Source: Fervidibacter sp032160945
GTDB lineage: Bacteria > Armatimonadota > Fervidibacteria > Fervidibacterales > Fervidibacteraceae
NCBI GenBank assembly: GCA_032160945.1
Contig: JAVHTL010000001.1
Strand: one strand, 5' to 3'
DNA: 64,000 bases
This document shows positions 40,916-49,021 of the stretch, in pieces. A model generated the notes under the pieces. It saw only the letters and a list, made by a program, of their open reading frames with translations, did no database searches and was not told the DNA's origin. How positions within the stretch are numbered: position 1 is the stretch's first letter; every line of letters starts with the position of its first letter. The translations under genes and the position numbers were made by a program.

Positions 40916-43123
40916 GTGAAGGCAGTTACCGTTGAGAGACAAATTGAAGGGAAAACTTTCACGCTGGAAACTGGGGTTTTAGCACCTCAGGCTGACGCTG
41001 CTGTTGTTGCAAAGTGTGGTGACAGCATGGTCTTAGTCACTGTTGTCCGCAGTCAAGAAGTGCGTTCAGGAGTTGACTTTTTTCCATTGGTCGTTGATTT
41101 TGAGGAGCGCATGTATGCCATTGGCAGGATCCCTGGTCACAGGTTTTTAAGGCGCGAAGGGAGACCTAGTGACCAGGCAATTTTGACTGCGAGGCTGATA
41201 GACCGTTCCATCCGACCACTTTTCCCTAAAGGTGCACTCAACGATGTTCAAGTCATAGTGACCGCTTTGTCTTTTGATTTTGAAAACTCGTTGGATATAC
41301 TTGGTTTGCTTGGTGCAAGCGCAGCACTGATGATTTCCGAAATACCTTTTGACGGTCCTGTCGCTGGGGTAAGGATGGGGATTTTTGATGGTGAAATTGT
41401 TGTCAATCCGCCATTTAAGAAACTTGAGAATAGCGAATTGGACTTGCTGGTCGCGAGCACAAGGGATGCTGTCGTTATGATTGAAGCGGGAGCAAAGCAA
41501 GTTCCAGAAAAGCAAATGCTGGACGCCATCGTAAAAGCCTACGAAGCAGCACAGCCACTTATTGAAATGCAAGAGGAACTGCGAGGGAGGGTTGGGAAAG
41601 AAAAGGTGCCCTTCGTCAGCATGCTGCCCGACGAAGAACTGACAAAACTGATAATGGAGCGTTATGATGCTGCAATCAAAGGGGCTGTTTTTCAAGCCAG
41701 CAAAGAGTTGCGGGAAACGAAGGTTAAGGAACTGCGAGAAAAGGTTGTCGCCGAATTAACCGAGCAAACCCCGGAAGAAAAGCGGCCTTTTCTACCTCTT
41801 TCCTTTGACGAAGCCCTTCACCTAATTGTCCGCGAGATGATTTTGAAGGAAGGAATCCGCCCCGATGGTCGTAGCTATTCTGACATCAGACCGATAACTT
41901 GTGCCGTTGGAATCTCTCCTCGCGCTCATGGATCGGGTTTGTTTCAGAGAGGCGAAACTCAAGTTTTGACCATCGCCACCTTAGGCGCAATCAGTGATGA
42001 GATGGCAGTTGAGACGCTTCTTGAAGAAGAGGTAGCAAAGCGCTTCATGCACCAATACAATTTCCCTCCATTCTCAACAGGAGAAGTAAGAGCACTTCGC
42101 GGACCTTCTCGGAGAGAAATCGGACATGGCGCTTTGGCAGAGCGAGCCATTGAGACTGTGATACCTGATGAGGACACTTTCCCTTACACTATTCGTCTCG
42201 TCTCCGAGGTTCTCAGTTCAAACGGTTCAACATCTATGGCTTCCGTTTGTGGCAGCACCCTTGCACTGATGGATGCAGGTGTCCCTATCATTGCCCCAGT
42301 GGCTGGCATTTCCATTGGTCTTGTAACAAGTGGCAGTCATTATGCTCTCCTGACGGACATTCAAGGAACTGAAGATGCACATGGCGACATGGACTTCAAA
42401 ATTGCAGGCACGAGGAAAGGAATAACCGCCATTCAACTTGACCTGAAAATCAAAGGGCTATCCTTTGAAATCATTGAACGAGCCTTTGAGAAAGCGAAGG
42501 AAGGGAGGGAGTTTATCCTTGACAAAATGGCAGAAGTCATTGATAAGCCGAGACCAGAATTACCTTCCCATGCGCCTCGTGTCATTTCCATTCGCATCCC
42601 GACAGAGAAAATCGGTGAAGTCATCGGTCCAAGAGGAAAACACATCAAGCACATCCAGCAAGAAACTGATGCCATCATTGACATTCAGCCGAACGGAACA
42701 GTTTACATCACTTGCCCAAATCTGGAACAGGCTGAAAGGGCAGTAGAAATGGTCAAGTTATATGCTGCCGACCCTGAAGTAGGGAAAGTTTACAAGGGCA
42801 AGGTGACAAGGATTTTACCTTTCGGTGCACTCGTTGAAATTCTTCCGGGCAAGGAGGGGCTTTTGCACATTTCTCAAATTAGCCACGAAAGAATCACCTC
42901 AGTGAGCGATGTCTTAAAGGTCGGTGAAGAAATTGAGGTTAAAGTTCTGGGTGTTGAACCAGATGGTAAGATAGCCTTGAGCCGAAAAGAATTGCTACCG
43001 CCATCAACACGCATGCCGTTCAGACAGCATTTGGGCGGAAGTTCCCGCTACAAGTCAACTGGAGGTCCGTCACGACCGATAAATCGTGAGCCCAAGGGTG
43101 GCTCACACCATCAAAGGGATTGA
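40916..43123 (+). CDS. pnp: Polyribonucleotide nucleotidyltransferase (PNPase)
   Basis: This 735-aa phosphorolytic 3'-to-5' exoribonuclease has two RNase PH domains (FFPLVVDFEERMYAIGRIPG with RREGRPSDQAILTARLIDR; and EMILKEGIRPDGRSYSDIRPI with GSGLFQRGETQ and DIQGTEDAHGDMDFK). A KH domain (EKIGEVIGPRGKHIKHIQ) and an S1 domain (GKVTRILPFGALVEI) follow, then a basic Gly/Ser/Pro-rich tail. All catalytic blocks are in place. The start is GTG at 40916 after GGAGGCGG. It belongs to the rpsO transcription unit with the two Uma2 genes between. Confidence 0.97.
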   Translation: MKAVTVERQIEGKTFTLETGVLAPQADAAVVAKCGDSMVLVTVVRSQEVRSGVDFFPLVVDFEERMYAIGRIPGHRFLRREGRPSDQAILTARLIDRSIRPLFPKGALNDVQVIVTALSFDFENSLDILGLLGASAALMISEIPFDGPVAGVRMGIFDGEIVVNPPFKKLENSELDLLVASTRDAVVMIEAGAKQVPEKQMLDAIVKAYEAAQPLIEMQEELRGRVGKEKVPFVSMLPDEELTKLIMERYDAAIKGAVFQASKELRETKVKELREKVVAELTEQTPEEKRPFLPLSFDEALHLIVREMILKEGIRPDGRSYSDIRPITCAVGISPRAHGSGLFQRGETQVLTIATLGAISDEMAVETLLEEEVAKRFMHQYNFPPFSTGEVRALRGPSRREIGHGALAERAIETVIPDEDTFPYTIRLVSEVLSSNGSTSMASVCGSTLALMDAGVPIIAPVAGISIGLVTSGSHYALLTDIQGTEDAHGDMDFKIAGTRKGITAIQLDLKIKGLSFEIIERAFEKAKEGREFILDKMAEVIDKPRPELPSHAPRVISIRIPTEKIGEVIGPRGKHIKHIQQETDAIIDIQPNGTVYITCPNLEQAERAVEMVKLYAADPEVGKVYKGKVTRILPFGALVEILPGKEGLLHISQISHERITSVSDVLKVGEEIEVKVLGVEPDGKIALSRKELLPPSTRMPFRQHLGGSSRYKSTGGPSRPINREPKGGSHHQRD

Positions 43124-43158
43124 TGCCATGCTAACTCTCCAAAGGAAGTGAGTCTGCT

Positions 43159-44445
43159 ATGGAACCAATTGAGGTCGTTCGTTTGCCTAACAAATTGACC
43201 ATCGCTTATCATCTTGTCCCTTGGTCACACACCATTGCCGTCGGTGTTTGGATAGGTGTCGGGACAAAAGACGAAAATAAGGACGAGGAGGGGATGGCTC
43301 ACTTTATTGAGCATGTGCTTTTTAAAGGAACGAAAAAAAGGTCAGGTCGGCAAATTGCTCAGTTAATTGACTCTTTGGGCGGCAATGTTGACGCTTTCAC
43401 AGAAAAGGAACTCACATGCTTTTACATGCGTGTTTTGCCACAGCATTTATCGCAAGGTTTGGCTCTGATTAAAGAGATGCTGACAGAACCTTTGCTGCGA
43501 CCCAAAGCCATTGAGGTTGAAAAGAGCATCGTCTTGGCGGAAATCCAAGATATTGAGGATACGCCAGAAGAACTTGTCAACGAAAATTTCTTTGAAGCCC
43601 TTTGGAACGGACACCCCCTCAGCCGTTCCATCTTGGGAACAAAAGAAACTGTCTCCAAATTTCGCCGTTCTCATTTGCTTCGCTTCCTGAAACGACATTA
43701 TGTCCCTGAGAAAGTAGTAATTGCTGGTGCAGGCTCAATGGAGTCGTCAAGATTCATTGATTTGGTCTCCCAACACTTCGGAAATTGGAACAGTAACTCA
43801 AACGATGCCGAAAATCTTGAGCAATCCCCAAACCCTTCACCTTCCTTAAAATTCATCCAGCATCAAACGGAGCATCTTTATTTCACTTTCGGCGTTCAAA
43901 GTTTTCCAATCACCGAGTTTGCTCATTATCCAGCCTCAATCTTGGACATAATCGTAGGAGGCGGAGCCAGTTCCCGCCTCTTTATGGAAGTGCGAGAAAA
44001 GAGAGGACTCGCTTATACCATAGGCTCATTTTCCTCTGCCTTCAAACAAGCAGGCTTTTTTGCTATTGGTGGAAGTTGCGCCCCTTCTGAGGCTGAAAAA
44101 GTCATTCGCGTCATCGCACGAGAGTTGAAGCGCATTTGCCAAAACGGGATTGGGGAAAACGAATTGGAGCGAGCAAAAACACAACTTAAGTTGGGCATTG
44201 TCATGGCTAAGGAAAGCGTTACAGGTTTGATGATGAGGCTTGGCAGGCAAATCTACTATTTCGGCAAACCAATCCCTATGGAGCAAATTATCCATCGCAT
44301 TGACCAAGTTACAGCCGATGAGGTCGTTTCCGTAGCACAGAAACTTTTCCTTGAAAACAAGTTCGCCGGTTCACTCCTCGGTCCAATCAAAGACAACGAA
44401 GCAGAAAGGTTGCACTCTGTTCTGAACAACTCGTTACATGCTTAA
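43159..44445 (+). CDS. M16 family zinc peptidase (mitochondrial-processing-peptidase-like)
   Basis: This 428-aa inverzincin has the HxxEH motif HFIEH (His48, Glu51, His52) and the third zinc ligand Glu128, 76 residues later as usual. Family segments GGNVDAFTEKELTCFYMRVL and GGASSRLFMEVREKRGLAYTIG are present. These peptidases degrade or process peptides; bacterial members directly after pnp are common (MlpA/YmxG type), and this gene follows pnp by 35 bases. There is no signal peptide, so it probably acts in the cytoplasm. Confidence 0.94.
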   Translation: MEPIEVVRLPNKLTIAYHLVPWSHTIAVGVWIGVGTKDENKDEEGMAHFIEHVLFKGTKKRSGRQIAQLIDSLGGNVDAFTEKELTCFYMRVLPQHLSQGLALIKEMLTEPLLRPKAIEVEKSIVLAEIQDIEDTPEELVNENFFEALWNGHPLSRSILGTKETVSKFRRSHLLRFLKRHYVPEKVVIAGAGSMESSRFIDLVSQHFGNWNSNSNDAENLEQSPNPSPSLKFIQHQTEHLYFTFGVQSFPITEFAHYPASILDIIVGGGASSRLFMEVREKRGLAYTIGSFSSAFKQAGFFAIGGSCAPSEAEKVIRVIARELKRICQNGIGENELERAKTQLKLGIVMAKESVTGLMMRLGRQIYYFGKPIPMEQIIHRIDQVTADEVVSVAQKLFLENKFAGSLLGPIKDNEAERLHSVLNNSLHA

Positions 44446-44585
44446 CAAACAACTTCGTGACTTCCTGAGCACAGGGGGTGGGCTGGATGCCTTTTAGTCC
44501 CAATCTTGCTCATCGTCACGAAAATTTCCTCACGCTGATTTTTAACCTTTCGCAACCCAACCAATTGCGTTACAACTTGTAATGA

Positions 44586-44723
44586 TTAGGAGTTACGCAA
44601 TTGGATGTAGGGGCGGCTGCTAAGCCGCCCGCAAGGGCAGTTTTAACCCCTTTTATAAAGGATGTTTTCGGGCAGACTATCGTCCGCCCCTACACAAAAT
44701 GACATCAACTGCGTAAGTCCTAA
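44586..44723 (+). repeat. TTAGGA-ended double-hairpin element, copy 3
   Basis: This intact 138-bp copy occupies much of the 347-bp gap between the M16 and DUF5916 genes. Ends are TTAGGAGTTACGCAATTG and its inverted counterpart ending TCCTAA. The inside holds GTAGGGGCGGC-TGCTAA-GCCGCCC and the inverted GTAGGGGCGGAC hairpin, separated by AACCCCTTTTATAAAGGATG. ATGAT occurs directly on both sides when the ends are taken as TAGGA/TCCTA, a possible target duplication; a TA duplication is equally compatible. The rest of the gap shows no gene. Confidence 0.88.
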
Positions 44724-44792
44724 TGATAACACCCGATAGCACACAACAGGATTTGCCATAATTTAGGCAATTGGTGTAAAGGAGGCTTAAAA

Positions 44793-46889
44793 GTGCGTCG
44801 TTTGCTTATCGCTGTTTGCTTGTCAATAACTGTTGTTGTGAATGCCCATGAGCGACCATCAATTGAGGTTTATGGTGTCAATGAGCGATATGAGGTCATT
44901 GTCCCTTTGGTTGAGGAAGCACCTGTCGTTGATGGCAAACTTGATGAACCTGTTTGGGGAAAGGCGGCAAAAGTTTGGGGCTTCAGGCAAATTTCACCTC
45001 AATTGGGTCAACCAGCAACACAACCCACCACTGTCTTCATCTTAACGACGAAAGAGAAACTTTACTTCGGTTTCCTATGCAAAATCCGAAGCAAAAACTC
45101 AATCTTAGCCTACGAAACCCGATACGATGCCTCAATGAGGCGAGATGAAAGAGTAAGTGTCATTTTGGACACTTTGCACACTCATGACCGTTTTTATTCC
45201 TTCACGGTTAACCCTCGCGGGACAAAGGCTGACGAGAGGTTCGGCAATAGCGACTGGGATGCCCAATGGGAAGCGAAGGTTCAAGTCAACGAAACTGAGT
45301 GGGTTGCTGAAATTGAAATCCCATACGCCATTTTGACTTTTGACCCCAGCCGTCCCGTTTGGGGCATCAATTTCAGACGCTACATCAGTGAAACTGACGA
45401 ATGGACATCTTGGGCTTTTGAGCCTGAACGAATTTTTGACATACGATACATGCCTCACCTTGTTGGATTGCCCCTCAAAGGGCAAAAGTCTAACTCGGGC
45501 AACTTTGCTAAAAGTTGGACACTGAAAACTTTTTCGGTAGCCGATTACCGAATTGATGGCAAGGACAAAGGCTTTGGCAGCAACTACGGCGTGGACGGTG
45601 AATGGATTATTAGACCGAACCTTGCTCTCCGCTTCGTTTTTAAACCTGACTTCAGTGAAATTGAGGAAGCCTTTGAAAGCATTGATGTCAGTTATGTTGA
45701 ACAATTCGTCCCAGACCGACGAGAGTTTTTTGTTCAAGGTAGCGAATTCTTCAGCGAAGTCGCTGTCGCAGGGGAAGGTTGGCGGCGGGGGAGTGAACCC
45801 AGCCTTTTCTACTCAAGACGAATCGGCAAATTTGACTTGGGCACGAAATTGACGGGTGCATTGGGCGATAGTAGGCTCGGTTTCTTAAGCACTCACAATC
45901 TTGACGACGGAGAACACACTTTCCTGTTCAATTTCGCCCGCGCTTTTGGGACGCGAGGAAGGGCTTACTTTGGCTATATTGACGCACTTCGCAAAGACAG
46001 TTTCAATCGCGGTTTCGTGATGGGTGGAGAAACTAATTTTGGACACCGTAACCGCTTTTGGCTTAGAGGAAGTTACGCCCGTCATTTTTCGTCCGAGGAT
46101 GAAAGGGACGGCGGAGCAGGCTCGGTCAGGTTCGGCTATGGCGATGAACGATGGTTTGTTTCGTTAGGATACACCGCTTTCAGCCCTAACTTCCGCCCTT
46201 TGCTGAGTTACACACCCAGAACCAACTTTAAGCGTTGGTCGGTATTCATCAACAGGAACTTCAGGTCAAAAGGAACAGAGTTTTACCGAAACGCAGGGTT
46301 TTCTGTCAACTGGAGCAAAGGCGAAACTTTTAGCGACAAATTCTTTGAGCGAAATTATGGCTTCAATTTGTGGTTGGAACTGAAAGACCAAACGGAGATC
46401 AACATCGGCTGGAACCGAAGCAAACACGCCGAATATCACATCCGTAAAGAACCTTTCAGCGACAGTTCGTTTCGGCTCTCTTTGGACTTGGGAGGCAACA
46501 AACCTTTGCGGGCTGATTTGTCTTACGGTTTCGGTCGGGCGTTTGATGGGCGATACACTCAACCCCAAATTTCAATTCATTGGGACAAACCCGATGGTTC
46601 ATGGCGCGTGAGGTTAAGTTGGAGTCAAAGGCATCAAACTTACGGTAATGGCACAAAGCAAACGGTCAGGTCACATGAAATTAACATCACGAAGGTTTTG
46701 AGCAGAGACAAATGGCTTGTGCTTCGTTACTTCAATCGGGGTGGTGACTATAGCGTCAAGAACTTCGCCCTCTCGTTCAGACTTCGTCGCGAAACCGGCG
46801 AGGAACTGTTCCTTATCTTAGGTGACCCTCGCGCTTCTGAAACCCGAACCCGTCTTGCCGTCAAATGGATTTTCCCATTCAGGTTTTGA
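44793..46889 (+). CDS. CBM9-like plus DUF5916 outer-membrane protein
   Basis: This 698-aa protein has a signal peptide (about residues 1-18). A carbohydrate-binding family 9-like beta-sandwich (residues 35-200; VDGKLDEPVWGKAA, YFGFLCKI, RDERVSVILDTL, WVAEIEIPYAIL) is followed by a DUF5916 C-terminal region ending in alternating beta strands and a terminal Phe (WIFPFRF), as expected for an outer-membrane barrel. It may bind or import saccharides, but the family is uncharacterised. The start is GTG at 44793 after GGAGG. A hairpin (AAGGTTGA/TCAACCTT) overlaps its stop codon. Confidence 0.82.
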   Translation: MRRLLIAVCLSITVVVNAHERPSIEVYGVNERYEVIVPLVEEAPVVDGKLDEPVWGKAAKVWGFRQISPQLGQPATQPTTVFILTTKEKLYFGFLCKIRSKNSILAYETRYDASMRRDERVSVILDTLHTHDRFYSFTVNPRGTKADERFGNSDWDAQWEAKVQVNETEWVAEIEIPYAILTFDPSRPVWGINFRRYISETDEWTSWAFEPERIFDIRYMPHLVGLPLKGQKSNSGNFAKSWTLKTFSVADYRIDGKDKGFGSNYGVDGEWIIRPNLALRFVFKPDFSEIEEAFESIDVSYVEQFVPDRREFFVQGSEFFSEVAVAGEGWRRGSEPSLFYSRRIGKFDLGTKLTGALGDSRLGFLSTHNLDDGEHTFLFNFARAFGTRGRAYFGYIDALRKDSFNRGFVMGGETNFGHRNRFWLRGSYARHFSSEDERDGGAGSVRFGYGDERWFVSLGYTAFSPNFRPLLSYTPRTNFKRWSVFINRNFRSKGTEFYRNAGFSVNWSKGETFSDKFFERNYGFNLWLELKDQTEINIGWNRSKHAEYHIRKEPFSDSSFRLSLDLGGNKPLRADLSYGFGRAFDGRYTQPQISIHWDKPDGSWRVRLSWSQRHQTYGNGTKQTVRSHEINITKVLSRDKWLVLRYFNRGGDYSVKNFALSFRLRRETGEELFLILGDPRASETRTRLAVKWIFPFRF

Positions 46890-47068
46890 AGGTTGATTCG
46901 CCACCAAATTCAACCTTTGATGCCTCATAGCCTCACCACTGTAACTTGGATTTCCCTTTAGGCAAATCAGCAGGTCAAATTGTCAAGTGTTAGCGTCAGT
47001 GCAAATTGGGTAACCTAAAAATGCCGACAATTGAAGGTAACGATAGAACGAGAGGTGTAAAAACGAGA

Positions 47069-49021
47069 ATGCGCAAACTGTTTTCAGCCTTTGCGATAGC
47101 CATTGTGGCAATCCATCTTGGTTGCGGGGGTGGTGGACCAAAGTGGGAAAAGTCAAAGCCAATGAATGATTTAATGATGGGTGATTCAATGGATGATTCG
47201 TTGTTCTCAATCGTTATTCAATCAACGCCCGTTGCCGAAATTTGGCTTGATGGTCGCCAAACAGGGCTTAGGTCAGCCTTTCTTGGAACTAACCTAACTC
47301 CGCAACCACTTCCCTTGACGGAAGTTCAACCTCACCTGCTTACTTTAAAGGTTGAAGGTTTTCACGATTGGCATCAATGGGTTGAAAAAACGAGTGAGGG
47401 TTCAGTGCTTATTCAAGCAAGGTTGCGACCGAAAGAAGAGCAAAGTGGCACTTTAGTCATCAATTCCGAACCACAAGGGGCGAAAATCTTTTTGGACGGA
47501 GTTGAAACGGACAAGACTACCCCTGCAAAGATTGAGGTTACGCCGTCAAGCCACGCCATCAAAGTTGAATTTGAAGGTTTCTTGCCTGGCTACGAAACCC
47601 TTTTCGTCCCTTCAGGTCAGCAAATTGAAGTTCACATCCCACTCCAGCCGCATGACAAGGGGGTCTTAAGTGGCGTAGTTTACGACCGATTTGGTGGTGC
47701 ACCAGCCCACGCTTTGTTGAAGTTGCAAACATTGCAAGGCGAAGTCGTTGCGACAACCCGTTCAAGCGCTTTTGGGCTTTTCCAATTTCCGCCTGTTATG
47801 CCGGGCACTTACACGGTCACTGCGGAAATCACCGTTGAAGGCGGGAGAGAAATTGGGTTGGTGGAAAACATCGTGGTTGAAGCGGGCAAACGGACTTTTG
47901 TCCCCTTGGTGGTTTTCCCTGCCTATTTTGTGGGCGCAGTTGAAGGGACAGTGAAAACGCCTAACGACGAACCAATTCCGAATGCTCAAGTCGCTGTGCT
48001 TTATTACGCTGCCGACCTTGATTTCGTCCTAACGAGCCGACGGACTTTGACTGACAATCAAGGTCGGTTCAGGCTTGAAAATATCCCCGCAGCAACTCAA
48101 GTCATCGTCGCCCGAAAAGAAGGCTATCAGTCGGCACAAACTCAGGTCATCGTTCGGCAAGGTGAAAGGGCTTCCGTTGAAATCTTTTTGCAACCTTTAA
48201 CCACTCCACCGACTTTGCAGCCTCCGACCCAAGTTTTTGCAATCGCTTACACTGTGCCAACTGAGTTCTGGCAAACCGAGGAAGGCAAGAGCCGAACTGC
48301 ATTAGCGGAAATGCGAGGTGCTGAACTTTACCGCCAAGTTCTAACGAATTTGCTGCGCCGACACAAACACCCCGCAGCAAAAATTCTTGAGCAAATGTCA
48401 AGTTACAAACAAACAGCAACTCGCTTTTTCCCAGTCGGTTTCATGGGTAGCGTAGGAATTGGTTGGCAGCCACCTTTGTCAATCCCGTCCAAAGGTTTAT
48501 TCGGTTACCGCATCTACCGAAGCATCCCTAATTCAACTGGTTGGAAACTCAGGCTCGTGATTGACGAACCTGAGCAGACGACTGCTGAAGATGTCGCTTT
48601 TGATTTCACCCCAGGTCAAACCTACCAATATGCTGTTTCGGCAATTAGGCTTGATGGCAAGGAGACTTCAAAAAGCGAACCTGCCTATACAACTTTCTTG
48701 TCACCAATTCAGTTGCTTGAGCCAACAGAAAACGCTCAGGTCGCTCAATCGCAATTGCGATTTTTCTGGACGCCCATCGGTGATTCAGTGCCATTTTACT
48801 TCGTCCAACTTTACAGCGACCTTAATGCTATGCTTTTGGGCAACCCTGTTTGGAGCACTGATGCAATTAGTGGCACAAATCAAGCAGTTTACGACGGGCA
48901 ACCGTTGCTGAAGGGCAAAACTTATTGGTGGCTTGTCATCGGCACAGATCAACGGGACTGGCGCGATGCAAATTCCTTCACCCTCAGCCCTGCAAGGTCG
49001 GTGGTGATAGTTGGTGATTAG
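47069..49021 (+). CDS. Lipoprotein with PEGA and carboxypeptidase-regulatory-like domains
   Basis: This 650-aa protein has a lipoprotein signal (MRKLFSAFAIAIVAIHLGC, Cys19). Two PEGA-type repeats follow (around residues 45-110 and 120-190, e.g. INSEPQGAKIFLDGVET), then two carboxypeptidase-regulatory-like beta-sandwiches (LSGVVYDRFGGAP and VEGTVKTPNDEPIPNA), and fibronectin-like C-terminal modules (YRIYRSIPNSTGW). The start at 47069 follows GAGAGGTG. It opens a run of five tightly spaced genes for surface proteins. PEGA domains occur in S-layer-associated proteins; the role here is probably envelope adhesion or scaffolding. Confidence 0.83.
   Translation: MRKLFSAFAIAIVAIHLGCGGGGPKWEKSKPMNDLMMGDSMDDSLFSIVIQSTPVAEIWLDGRQTGLRSAFLGTNLTPQPLPLTEVQPHLLTLKVEGFHDWHQWVEKTSEGSVLIQARLRPKEEQSGTLVINSEPQGAKIFLDGVETDKTTPAKIEVTPSSHAIKVEFEGFLPGYETLFVPSGQQIEVHIPLQPHDKGVLSGVVYDRFGGAPAHALLKLQTLQGEVVATTRSSAFGLFQFPPVMPGTYTVTAEITVEGGREIGLVENIVVEAGKRTFVPLVVFPAYFVGAVEGTVKTPNDEPIPNAQVAVLYYAADLDFVLTSRRTLTDNQGRFRLENIPAATQVIVARKEGYQSAQTQVIVRQGERASVEIFLQPLTTPPTLQPPTQVFAIAYTVPTEFWQTEEGKSRTALAEMRGAELYRQVLTNLLRRHKHPAAKILEQMSSYKQTATRFFPVGFMGSVGIGWQPPLSIPSKGLFGYRIYRSIPNSTGWKLRLVIDEPEQTTAEDVAFDFTPGQTYQYAVSAIRLDGKETSKSEPAYTTFLSPIQLLEPTENAQVAQSQLRFFWTPIGDSVPFYFVQLYSDLNAMLLGNPVWSTDAISGTNQAVYDGQPLLKGKTYWWLVIGTDQRDWRDANSFTLSPARSVVIVGD

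Noticed and set aside
46889..46917. Hairpin AAGGTTGA/TCAACCTT as a rho-independent terminator
   Set aside because: No T-run follows and the stem is AT-rich with a 13-base loop, so a terminator call is not justified.
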